NCBI RefSeq assembly: GCF_023016805.1
Contig: NZ_JALKCH010000005.1
Coordinates: 62,001 to 126,000, forward strand
Source of the DNA: Ancylobacter crimeensis
Lineage (GTDB): Bacteria > Pseudomonadota > Alphaproteobacteria > Rhizobiales > Xanthobacteraceae
Direction: 5' to 3'
DNA length: 64,000 bases
Position 1 is the stretch's first letter. Each line of letters opens with the position of its first letter. Positions 54,601-62,029 of the stretch are shown one piece after another. Made by a program: the position numbers and the translations under genes. Under the pieces are notes generated by a model. That model ran no database searches. It was not told the DNA's origin and saw only the letters and a program-made list of their open reading frames with translations.

Positions 54601-57143
54601 CCGGCATCGAGGCCGAAGGCGTCCGTTAGCCGGTTGAGAGGCAGCAGGCGCAGGGCGTCGACATCGGTCTGCGGCGCCTCGGCCTCCGGCAGAAGGTCGG
54701 CGGGCTCCTCGGTCATGTCGACGAAGCCGCGCACGGCGATGGCGCCGAAGGAATGGCCGGCACCTTCCGCGCGTTCCTTGAACAGGCCGAGCAACGGAAT
54801 ATCCGCCTCGTCCTTCACGGTGAGCGCGCGGGCATGCCAGTCATTGACCGCCTGGGCGATGACCGGGAAGGTGACGCCGCCGACCGGGGTGCGCATGTTC
54901 GGGAAATAGCGCTTCAGGACGGGATCGTTGGTATCGAGGAAATTGGGCTCGAAGAACTCGCCGCCGATATAGCTTTCGGCGGTGCAGAGCCCGACCTTGC
55001 CCATGGTCTTCATCAGCGACTTCTCCGCCGCCTTGGCGAAGCGCTTGAACGCCTTGTCGGCCTCGGCGCCGAACTTTTCCTCGGCCCGGAACTGCACGCA
55101 GAGCGGATAGACAGCGGAGGCGCCGAAGCCCAGCGCCACGGCGCAATGATGCGAGGAGGAGATCTGGCCGCTCTCGGCGATGATGGAGAGGCGCAGGCGC
55201 AACCCTTCTTCGATCAGCCGCTGGTTGACCGCAGAGACCGCCAGCGTCAACGGCAGCGCGGCGCGCTCGCGCGCGACATGGCGGTCGGTCAGCACCGCGA
55301 TGCCGCCGGCCCCGCGTGCGAAATCGGTTACCTCGCGGCATAGCGCATCGAGCGCGTCCTCGATGGCCTGCGTGTTTGCCTGCGCCTCGCCCGGTACCGG
55401 GCGGTACAGCATCTCGAAGCGGCGCACTGGCGTCGCCGTCTGCTCGCGGATCTTGAGCATGTCGAGATGGGTGAGGATCGGCGAACGGATCACGATCTGC
55501 GGGGCAGAGGGTGCGCCGATGTTCGGCTTGGCACCCAGCGCCACGCGCAGCGTCATACCATCGGCTTCGCGCAGGGAGTCGAGCGGCGGGTTGGTGACCT
55601 GCGCGAAGCGCTGCGAGAAGTATTTCGCGACGCCGCCTTCCTGGTCCGACAAGGCATTGATGGCGTTGCCATAGCCCATGGCGGAGATCTTTTCGGCGCC
55701 GGCCTCCAGCATCGGGTCCATCAGGAACCGGAAGCTTTCCTGATTATGCGAATAGGCGACATAACGCTGGTGCCGTTCCAGATCGCCATTGTAGCGCAGC
55801 GGCGAGCCCTGCTTTTCGGGCGGGATTTCCGGCAGCGATTCAAGCGTCACGCGCGCGGCATCGAGCAGCGCCGGATAGTCGCGCCGGGCCGCCAGAATCT
55901 CCAGCGCCTCGATCGAGCCGTAGCTGCGCTGCTCCCGGTGATCCCAGTAGAGCATGCCGCCGGCCTCGATCCGGCCGCGCCGCAGCACGCTGTCGGGGGG
56001 AAAGCCGATCTGCCCGGCTTCCGACATCACGCACAGATAATCGGTCGTCTCCACCGTACGCAGCGGACGCAGGCCGAGCCGATCGAGCCGGGCGCCGACG
56101 ATCTCGCCATTGCCGAAGATGAGCGCCGCCGGCCCGTCGTTCTTCTCCTCATACAGCGAGAAATATTCGAGCATGGCGCGCACGGCAGGGGAGAGCGTGT
56201 CGTCGTTCTCCCAGGCCGGCGGCATCATCGACACCACGGCCGTGACCAGATCGAGGTCGTCCTGCATCATCCGGCTTTGCAGGGTCTGGTCGAGCCGGCA
56301 GGAATCCGACTGGCCCTTCGGCGCCACGATGAGCCCGTTTCGCGCCCGTGCGATCGCCGCCTCGGAGAGACGGTTCTTCTTGTCGGTGTTCAATTCGCCA
56401 TTATGCGCCATCAGCCGGAAGGGCTGGGCCATGGAGGGGTGCGGGTCGGTGTTGGTCGAGAAGCGGGTGTGGAAATAGAGCGTGTGAACCGCGTGGTCGG
56501 GATCGGCCAGATCGCGAAAATAGGGGATGACCTCGTTCGAGTTGAGGCGGCCCTTCAGCACCTGGGTCCGCGCCGAGAGCGAGAGCGGGTAGAACCCCTC
56601 GAGCGCCGGATCGGTGAAGGCCTCCGCTTCGATGACCAGCAGAGCGCGATGGATCGCCCGGTCCAGGGCCTCGACCGACGTCGTCCCCCCGGCCGCGGCG
56701 AAGACCCACTGGCGGATAGGGAGCTGGTACTTCAGCGCCGCCGGCCGCAGGACGGACGGCTCCACCGGCACTTCGCGCTCCAGCAGCACCGCGAAGCCTT
56801 CGTCGGCCAGCGCGTTCCCGATGATGAGGCGCGCCCGGTCCTGCTGCGAGCTATCGGAGGGCATGAAGAAATTGCCGACGCCGAAGCGGCCGGCTTCCAG
56901 ATCGCCCCGACCGGTCCGCGCGCGGAAGAAGGCCAGCGACAGGTCGATCGACACGCCCGCGCCGTCGCCTACCCCTTCGGATGACATGCCACCGCGATGC
57001 GGCACGGCGCATAGCGCCTCATGGGCTTTCTGCAGCACGTCCGGGGTCTGGCGTCCATCCTTACGGGTAATGAAGCCGACGCCGCAGCTGCTCCTGTCGG
57101 ATGCAGGATCGAAAAGCCCGTAAGGAGAAACGGATGTGCTCAA
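51636..57143 (-). CDS. oversized glutamate-synthase-like protein (GltB family)
   Basis: At 1835 aa this is about 300 longer than bacterial GltB. Cys20, after a short leader (DRSSCGVGF), fits the N-terminal nucleophile of the glutamine amidotransferase domain (about 20-430), with HNGELNT. The synthase domain has SAMSHGALNA ... NSGEGGE (FMN region) and GQGAKPGEGGQLP. The Fe-S cysteines are C1260, C1266 and C1270 (C-x5-C-x3-C). Usual GltB has C-x5-C-x4-C. A GXGXG domain follows (EGVGDFACEYMT; GNGMSGGFVYQY), then about 200 extra C-terminal residues without a family I recognise. No gltD is adjacent; a diflavin reductase gene overlaps its stop. Confidence 0.85.
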   Translation of the reverse strand: MSTSVSPYGLFDPASDRSSCGVGFITRKDGRQTPDVLQKAHEALCAVPHRGGMSSEGVGDGAGVSIDLSLAFFRARTGRGDLEAGRFGVGNFFMPSDSSQQDRARLIIGNALADEGFAVLLEREVPVEPSVLRPAALKYQLPIRQWVFAAAGGTTSVEALDRAIHRALLVIEAEAFTDPALEGFYPLSLSARTQVLKGRLNSNEVIPYFRDLADPDHAVHTLYFHTRFSTNTDPHPSMAQPFRLMAHNGELNTDKKNRLSEAAIARARNGLIVAPKGQSDSCRLDQTLQSRMMQDDLDLVTAVVSMMPPAWENDDTLSPAVRAMLEYFSLYEEKNDGPAALIFGNGEIVGARLDRLGLRPLRTVETTDYLCVMSEAGQIGFPPDSVLRRGRIEAGGMLYWDHREQRSYGSIEALEILAARRDYPALLDAARVTLESLPEIPPEKQGSPLRYNGDLERHQRYVAYSHNQESFRFLMDPMLEAGAEKISAMGYGNAINALSDQEGGVAKYFSQRFAQVTNPPLDSLREADGMTLRVALGAKPNIGAPSAPQIVIRSPILTHLDMLKIREQTATPVRRFEMLYRPVPGEAQANTQAIEDALDALCREVTDFARGAGGIAVLTDRHVARERAALPLTLAVSAVNQRLIEEGLRLRLSIIAESGQISSSHHCAVALGFGASAVYPLCVQFRAEEKFGAEADKAFKRFAKAAEKSLMKTMGKVGLCTAESYIGGEFFEPNFLDTNDPVLKRYFPNMRTPVGGVTFPVIAQAVNDWHARALTVKDEADIPLLGLFKERAEGAGHSFGAIAVRGFVDMTEEPADLLPEAEAPQTDVDALRLLPLNRLTDAFGLDAGAYRSTSFEALTPEAVDAFRITPAYRAFSRMMTEERMRRPAALRDVLSLPADITFLSHAQDFRREMGKFARRGNNSFLVRGLTCEQMPGNVFLVGLTGPLGDDPARLAALGQSLLMRFRGAINGHWLQAGRLALRATGEAKDWLCLLHAAPDSIPLEEVQKASEITPLLTSGAMSHGALNAPAHEAVAHGTNMVGGLSNSGEGGEHISRYGTIRASRIKQLASGRFGVWAGYLADPSLEELEIKIGQGAKPGEGGQLPAQKVTVEIAAARGGTPGVELVSPPPHHDTYSIEDLAQLIHDCKAARVRVIVKLVSSEGIGTIAVGVAKAGADVINVAGNTGGTGAAAVTSLKYTGRAAEIGIAEVHQALCANGLRRKVTLRCSGAHQTASDVVKSALLGGDSFEFGTTALMMLKCVMAKNCNIKCPAGLTTNSELFDGDPRALAQYLMNIAHETREILAALGLRSLKEARGRSDLLHLLDHPSSVGQLDLRAMLAVVPEVVIDEPVYMEADYGLDADFLAGMTAALIEGGAESVALGEGIRLGNRNKSVGAQLAVDIERMLNHTLAPEAARALPAACEDDRGRRYLQPDSVVIRTTGSAGQSYGAFCNDGMALRHVGTCNDGVGKGQCGGTITVRSPGGGCDEAGGNVLIGNFALFGATGGRLFVEGQAGDRFAVRNSGATAVVEGVGDFACEYMTNGAVLNLGAFGKGVGNGMSGGFVYQYDPYGDLPARASHDSILLFSLREEGPEAELHAAAIHLLLGWHLEATGSAKAAWLLENWESERQNFVYGLPVALLQYQDSGAILKVKPRKDLLEELATAVAGHQLRKFKLAYRDGTPILAGALPDANAANGTDMLVLLNNYTVLAMAQQLARARLPGVQDMDDPALQGGVRKLIMTEDFGLMQKIQRHARAALQHYPDEQLAALVADKRLGDYKTALTRRNILSMDGPGSYGWILHQSARNREIVGRIPSYEELFARAALPDLVAFSRGK

Positions 57144-57684
57144 AGGCGAACAATCCTGCTGGCAAGGGTGAAGGAATGTCTATTTCGACCGTTTCCAGAC
57201 AGGGTGAAAGTTGATGCTTGCCCAACCCGGAGATCGATCCATATGCACGCAAGAATTCCGGGGCAAGTACTTCATGAAAGTATAGAAGTATAATCGTTAT
57301 AATCTGTCGAGGCGTATTGCCTCGTGCCCTGTGTGTCCATGTCGACGGACCGGCCCAATGGACTACGCCGATGGACATGGCTGATAGCCGGCGTCAGCGA
57401 TCCTGTTCGGGATTCGGCATTCTTGGTGCGCCTCACCCCAAAAACGGGGGCCTCATTCCATGCCGATTCACAGTCCACGGATATGCTGCGGCTCGACGAG
57501 CCGGACCACCTATCTCGACATCGCCCATCGGCTGGACGTGGTCGATCTGCTCCAGAGGCGGGTTCGCGGAGAGGGAAAAATGATGAATGCAGGCATAATC
57601 CATCATCAGCGAAGACGTGAAGCTGAGCTGTGGAACACGGAGGATCCCAGCTCCCTCCAGAGCATCCGGCTTGAGGTTGATCGG
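57144..57684. other. 541-bp gap holding a probable promoter; no supportable gene
   Basis: About 57258-57312 is AT-rich and contains TACTT-CATGA-AAGTA (57268-57282) and repeated tataat-like words, which suit a promoter for the glutamate-synthase-like gene. A small hairpin CGAGGC-gtatt-GCCTCG lies at 57308-57324 and CCCC-aaaaac-GGGG at about 57437-57450. Several overlapping open frames exist here, but none has a ribosome site or recognisable protein family. Confidence 0.5.
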
Positions 57685-58803
57685 TCAGGGAAGCCAGTAG
57701 GCCTCGTCCGAGAAACGGAGCATCTCCGGCATCGGGCTCGCGAGACGCGGCTGGATGTTGGTGTAGTCCTCGCACAGCGTCATGTACCAGACATGGCTTT
57801 CGCCGGTCGAAGGATCGCTGATGGTCCGAGTGTAGGCACCTGCCTTTGAGGGACCGTCGCTGAAGCGTGTATGCGCCGATACGTTGAAAGTACCACCCGC
57901 CGGAGGGCTGCAACGTCCGCGACGGAAAAGCTCCTGCGCCAGGTCCGGTGCAGCGCGTCCGCTACGAGGGTGGATCCAGTCGGCGCGCGCCCACTTCTCC
58001 CAGCGTGACAGTCCGAATTCGCGGGTCCAGTAGGTCTGTTCCAGCTGCATGGAGTCACCCGGCGAAGCGCCATCTTCGCCGACCTGCGCAAAATGGCCGG
58101 AAACGATCGCCAACAGATCCCGCCCGGACTTGAAACGGACATTCGTGATCAGCCATGTGGTCAGGGCGCTGCGATAATCGGTGGGGCACTGGGCGGGCAG
58201 GTTCGAGGCGGCTCCGGTTGTGAGCTTGCTCTGGAACACGCCATAGCCAGCCGCCCCCACAGCGGGAACCTGTGCCGGAGCGATCACCCAGCCGCGAAAG
58301 AACCGGCGAGACGAGCGCGTGCCGGGCTGGCAGCCGGGGGTCTGATAGATCGACAGCGCCACCGGGCTGTAGCTGCCCATGATGAAGCCATAGCCATTGT
58401 CGTGCCACTGTATCGACGCGCCGCCGCTTTCGCCGTCCTTTGCCGCGCCGCCGCCCGCGCAGGGCGCCGCGACCGGTGTGTTCGACGAGACGATGCGCGT
58501 CTGACCGTTACGTGTCACCGGCAGGTTCAGGCGCGTGATCGTGCCGGTATTCGCCGGACACCCGCGGCCGGGGCTGCCGAAGTTCCGCAGTTCGTAAGGC
58601 GGTGTCTCGCCGGGCCGGATGTCACGATGCCGGCGGCATCCGGCATCGCCGGGGGCAAGAGGCAGGATGCGGTCGGAACTGTCGACGCACACATCCATGG
58701 TCATGAAGTCGGCGATGTTCAGCCCGTCCGCGTAAACCACGGTGGAAGGCTGACCCGCGGCGACAGCCGCGAGAAGCACGGCCGCGAGCAGGCGTGGAGT
58801 CAT
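57685..58803 (-). CDS. cysteine-rich secreted protein of the capsule locus, unknown function
   Basis: The ATG at 58803 follows GAGG and opens a signal peptide (TPRLLAAVLLAAVAAG). The 372-aa product has about ten cysteines, spread through the mature part (for example MDVCVDSSD, GRGCPANTG, PGCQPGTR, LPAQCPTDY, RGRCSPPAG, LCEDYTNIQP), suggesting disulfide bonds in the periplasm or outside. Tryptophan and tyrosine are frequent toward the C-terminus (EKWARADWIHP, VWYMTLCEDY). I do not recognise a family. It lies 24 bases after the outer-membrane polysaccharide exporter gene, so a role in capsule surface assembly is plausible. Confidence 0.75.
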   Translation of the reverse strand: MTPRLLAAVLLAAVAAGQPSTVVYADGLNIADFMTMDVCVDSSDRILPLAPGDAGCRRHRDIRPGETPPYELRNFGSPGRGCPANTGTITRLNLPVTRNGQTRIVSSNTPVAAPCAGGGAAKDGESGGASIQWHDNGYGFIMGSYSPVALSIYQTPGCQPGTRSSRRFFRGWVIAPAQVPAVGAAGYGVFQSKLTTGAASNLPAQCPTDYRSALTTWLITNVRFKSGRDLLAIVSGHFAQVGEDGASPGDSMQLEQTYWTREFGLSRWEKWARADWIHPRSGRAAPDLAQELFRRGRCSPPAGGTFNVSAHTRFSDGPSKAGAYTRTISDPSTGESHVWYMTLCEDYTNIQPRLASPMPEMLRFSDEAYWLP

Positions 58804-58827
58804 CTCAATCCTCGCGCTGGTTGCCGA

Positions 58828-59967
58828 TCAGTCCGACACGGCCACGGCGTTGGACCGCACCACCGAAGAGATCGTCTGCGCCATTCTCAGGAACTTGGTG
58901 AACTCGACGCCGGGCGCGTTGGCGACATAGACGACGTCGCCGACCCGAACAGGGAAGGCGCGAGCGATGAAATAGCCCGACGGATCCTTGAGGTTCAGCC
59001 GGTAGATGACCGGCACGAAGCTGTTGCCGTTCAGGAATGGCGACTCCGGATTGATGGCACGCACCACCGGAGACTGCTCGAACCGGAAGATGAAGACGCC
59101 GCTCGGATCCGCCTGCGTATCGGTCAGGCCGCCGGAAACGCCCATGGCCTCCGCGACGGTGAAGTTGTCACGGTCGATGGGAAGTTCGCCGGAGTTCCTG
59201 ATCGCCCCGAGAGCGGTGAAGGTCTGCGGCCGACGATAGACATAAACCGTATCCGCCGGGCGCATGTAGACGTTCTCGGACGGATTGGCGAGGATCGCCG
59301 TGAGTTGCATGGTCGTGGAGCGCGAGCCACGCGTCAGCCGCACGAATGTCTCATTCGCCGGCCCCTTGATCCCGCCGGCCTGGGCGATGACCTCGAGCAG
59401 CCGGTCGCCCTTCACGTTCAGGCTCACCCGACCAGCGCCGGTCAGGTCGCCGACCACCACCACCGAAGCCGAGGATTGCTGCGGCAGCGTGACAAGGACC
59501 TGCGGTTCGATAGCCTTGCCCTTGAGCGCCTGCTCGATCTGGCTGGCGATCTCGCCGGGGCGCTTTCCTACCACCGACACCTCGCCGGCATAGGGGATCT
59601 TGATATGGCCGTCACGCCCGACGGTCTGGGGAGGAAGCGTGGCGTTGCCGCCCACGGCGTCGGACGCGCTGCGCGAGCTGAACAGCCCGCCGCCGCTGGC
59701 CTCCCAGATCGAGACCTCGACGACATCGCCGACATTCACCACATTCTCCGGGGCGGTCTTCCGCGCACCGAAGCTGCGGGCGAGGCTGTCCGAGCGCCAC
59801 AGGCGCATGGCGTCGATCGCCCGGCCATCGACGTCGACGATCTCGTAGTCGGCCACGTCCTTTTTCGGGTTGATGACTTCCTCGGTCGTGGGACCGGAGC
59901 CGGGGAAAAATGTGCATCCTCCCAGCCCCAATGACAGGACAATGAGAGCGAGAGCGCCGACTTTCAT
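58828..59967 (-). CDS. outer-membrane capsule polysaccharide export lipoprotein (Wza/KpsD/CtrA type)
   Basis: The start at 59967 gives 379 aa with a lipoprotein signal (LIVLSLGLGGC, lipobox cysteine at about 17). An upstream in-frame start at 60108 would place this signal internally. The Poly_export domain (VVNVGDVVEVSIWEASGG ... IKIPYAGEVSVVGKRPGEI, about 75-160) is followed by SLBB-type regions (VVVVGDLTGAGRVSLNVKG; YVYRRPQTFTALGAIRNSG). It should form the outer-membrane channel for the polysaccharide carried by the KpsMT-like transporter encoded upstream. Confidence 0.9.
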   Translation of the reverse strand: MKVGALALIVLSLGLGGCTFFPGSGPTTEEVINPKKDVADYEIVDVDGRAIDAMRLWRSDSLARSFGARKTAPENVVNVGDVVEVSIWEASGGGLFSSRSASDAVGGNATLPPQTVGRDGHIKIPYAGEVSVVGKRPGEIASQIEQALKGKAIEPQVLVTLPQQSSASVVVVGDLTGAGRVSLNVKGDRLLEVIAQAGGIKGPANETFVRLTRGSRSTTMQLTAILANPSENVYMRPADTVYVYRRPQTFTALGAIRNSGELPIDRDNFTVAEAMGVSGGLTDTQADPSGVFIFRFEQSPVVRAINPESPFLNGNSFVPVIYRLNLKDPSGYFIARAFPVRVGDVVYVANAPGVEFTKFLRMAQTISSVVRSNAVAVSD

Positions 59968-60177
59968 ACAACGCGCAAACAAGCCGATTATTCCCCTTGC
60001 GTTTAGAAATAACCGATAAGCCAGAATGCCGTCGATTTCATCGTCATCAAAGGAGTTATCCGCAATAATGCGAATCTCATGTGCCAATTTTGTCACACGA
60101 TGAGGCATGCAATATTTGCAGGATACTTGACCTACAGTGATGTAGCAAAGAAGGAGGAAATGTCACTGCAAGTGGCG

Positions 60178-60211
60178 AGCGCGACCGGCTAAAGAATTCA
60201 CCGGTCGCGCT
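60178..60211 (-). terminator. strong stem-loop between the 63-aa protein gene and the exporter gene
   Basis: AGCGCGACCGG (60178-60188) and CCGGTCGCGCT (60201-60211) pair perfectly around a 12-base loop. On the minus strand it comes seven bases after the stop of the small gene. There is no uridine tract, so it may be a processing or attenuation hairpin rather than a strict terminator; it separates the KpsE/M/T genes from the Wza-like gene. Confidence 0.6.
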
Positions 60212-60217
60212 GCAGGC

Positions 60218-60409
60218 TCAGGCGGTCTGCGGGGCGGCCGCCTGGCGGGCGTAGTAGTTGCGTTCCGCACGCAGGGCCCGGCGCGCGATGAGAATGCATT
60301 CCTTGCGCTTCTCCACGGTCAGCTCCTTCCAGCCATTCTGATCGAAATCGAGCATGCGGCGAGCCACGAAGCGTTCAAGCTGGCGATCGATCTGCGGCAG
60401 TTCGTTCAT
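60218..60409 (-). CDS. 63-aa basic protein of the capsule locus
   Basis: The ATG at 60409 follows GGAAGGA, an excellent ribosome site, and gives MNELPQIDRQLERFV and onward, ending APQTA. It is helical, rich in arginine and lysine (ELTVEKRKECILIARRALRAERNYY in parts), with no signal or membrane segment, so cytosolic. It starts 34 bases after the KpsT-like gene ends. The ribosome site, codon use and operon position support it as a real gene; I do not recognise a family. Confidence 0.7.
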   Translation of the reverse strand: MNELPQIDRQLERFVARRMLDFDQNGWKELTVEKRKECILIARRALRAERNYYARQAAAPQTA

Positions 60410-60443
60410 GTCAGTTCCTTCCATGTTGAGAGCAGGTGGGAGG

Positions 60444-61190
60444 TCATTCGAGCGGTCCGAACGGTTCGTCCAGATCGCGCTCTTCATCGACTTCGTCGTC
60501 CTCTTCCAGGGTATCGTCCGATTGGGGCGTCGCCTTGTCGAGAGCGAGGAAGGTTCGTATCGCGTCACCGACGCGATCGAATAGCTGCAACTGCCCGTCA
60601 TGCAGGACGCCGCCGATATCGGCGAAACGTCGCAGCATCTGCGGAGAACGGGTGGCGAAGATGAAGCTCGCCTGCGCGCGCCGCGCCTGCACCAGGGCGG
60701 CACAGCGTTCCCGGAACGGGCCGGACCCGCCGAACAACGCCTCGTCGGCGATGTATACGTCGAAGGGCAGCGCGTAGGACGCGGCGAACAGGAACCGTGC
60801 GCGGCTTTCGCGGGTATAGGTCGACAGCGGCTGATCGAGCGTCGCCCCAAGCCCGGTGAAGTTTTCGACGAAGGCGGAAGCGGTCGGACCGTCCAGACCG
60901 TTGACCCTCGCCACGAAGTGGATGTTCTCGCGTCCGCTGAGCGAAGCATGGTAGGCGCGGGTGTTGGCAATGGGCGGCGAGACGAGCCCCTGACGCCGGA
61001 TCCGTCCCCGATCCGGCAGGGTAGATCCGCCGATGAGGCGTATCAGCGTGCTCTTGCCCGAGCCCTTGGTACCAAGAATGCCGACGGCGCTGCCGGCCGG
61101 AAAGCGCACGCTCAGATTTTCGAACACCCGCTTCGCGCCATGCTTGCCGCGATAGGTTTTCGTGACGTCGTCGAGATCGACCGCGATCAT
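60444..61190 (-). CDS. capsule polysaccharide ABC transporter ATPase (KpsT/CtrD-like)
   Basis: The start at 61190 overlaps the permease stop (ATGA). The 248-aa protein has Walker A GTKGSGKST (about 41-49) and Walker B DVYIADEAL (about 160-168). The signature region reads STYTRESRARFLFAASYAL, with no LSGGQ, a change in the direction of the SSGMRARL form seen in KpsT. The C-terminal 35 residues are very acidic (EEDDEVDEERDLDEP). It drives export of capsular polysaccharide through the KpsM-like permease. Confidence 0.87.
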   Translation of the reverse strand: MIAVDLDDVTKTYRGKHGAKRVFENLSVRFPAGSAVGILGTKGSGKSTLIRLIGGSTLPDRGRIRRQGLVSPPIANTRAYHASLSGRENIHFVARVNGLDGPTASAFVENFTGLGATLDQPLSTYTRESRARFLFAASYALPFDVYIADEALFGGSGPFRERCAALVQARRAQASFIFATRSPQMLRRFADIGGVLHDGQLQLFDRVGDAIRTFLALDKATPQSDDTLEEDDEVDEERDLDEPFGPLE

Positions 61191-62014
61191 ATCAGCCTCG
61201 ACCGGAAGACCCGCTCGAGTGCCAGGCCGATCAGCAGTGAGGCGACGCCGAAACCGATCAGATAGGACTTGCTCAGGGTCAATGTCGGATAGGTAAGATA
61301 GAAGCCCGAGCGGAACCATTCGAGCCCATGGAGAAGCGGGTTCCAGCTCAGCACGTACCGGATACCGGGCGGCATCAGGTCCGGCACGAAGAACACGCCC
61401 GACAGGAAGATGAGCGAACGCGACGCCACCCCGTAGATCACAGCCCAGAGACGGAAGAAGGAGCCGATCACCCCGTTGATTAGGCCGACGCCGATGCCGA
61501 GCAGGGCGGTGGCCGCAAAGCCCTGGATCGCCACGATCGGCTGGATGGGAAACGCTTCCCGCACCCCGGTCGCGTAGATGAAGCTGAACAGCATCACGGC
61601 AACGATAAGCAGCGTCGCCGTCTCGAGCAACGCCCGGGCGATCATGATGTCGATCGGCTGCACTGCCGTCAGCGCCCGCACCAGCCCGCTCGCGCGGATT
61701 GCGCCGGTGCAGCGACCCGAAACGTGCGTGAACAGAAAGAACGGCATGATGCCGGTGCCGAGGAACAGAAGCAGGCTGGTGCCGAAATCCGGACGGCGGC
61801 CGATCAGGGTGAAGATGGTCATCATCATCACCAACTGGAGGATCGGTTCCACGAAAGCGAGCAGATAGCTCAGCCGCGAATGGATCGAACGCAGTCGGAT
61901 TTCACGCAACATCAACGCCGCGATCACCCGCGCCTGGGTCCGAAACCCGTCGAACAGGGTCGCATGCCGGGTGCGCCGGTCGTCGCCGTGGTCGAAGAAA
62001 ACGTTGTCCACCAT
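61187..62014 (-). CDS. capsule polysaccharide ABC transporter permease (KpsM/CtrC-like)
   Basis: This 275-aa protein of the ABC-2 family has about six membrane segments: LAFVEPILQLVMMMTIFTLIG in parts, FLGTGIMPFFLFTHVSG, and IYGVASRSLIFLSGVFFVPD. It keeps the KpsM-like motif MLREIRLR near residue 35 and the helix SWNPLLHGLEWFR. It forms the inner-membrane channel for capsule polysaccharide with the KpsT-like ATPase. It is the second gene of the operon beginning at 63445. Confidence 0.88.
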   Translation of the reverse strand: MVDNVFFDHGDDRRTRHATLFDGFRTQARVIAALMLREIRLRSIHSRLSYLLAFVEPILQLVMMMTIFTLIGRRPDFGTSLLLFLGTGIMPFFLFTHVSGRCTGAIRASGLVRALTAVQPIDIMIARALLETATLLIVAVMLFSFIYATGVREAFPIQPIVAIQGFAATALLGIGVGLINGVIGSFFRLWAVIYGVASRSLIFLSGVFFVPDLMPPGIRYVLSWNPLLHGLEWFRSGFYLTYPTLTLSKSYLIGFGVASLLIGLALERVFRSRLI

Positions 62015-62029
62015 GCCGTACCGGTCCCG

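Noticed and set aside
57272..57913. A 213-aa frame across the gap before the glutamate-synthase-like gene
   Set aside because: It overlaps the end of the secreted-protein gene in another frame, has no ribosome site and no family similarity.
60160..60192. A 10-codon frame on the plus strand behind AAGGAGG (MSLQVASATG)
   Set aside because: The ribosome site is only about three bases from the ATG and no gene lies downstream on that strand. A leader peptide there would regulate nothing visible.
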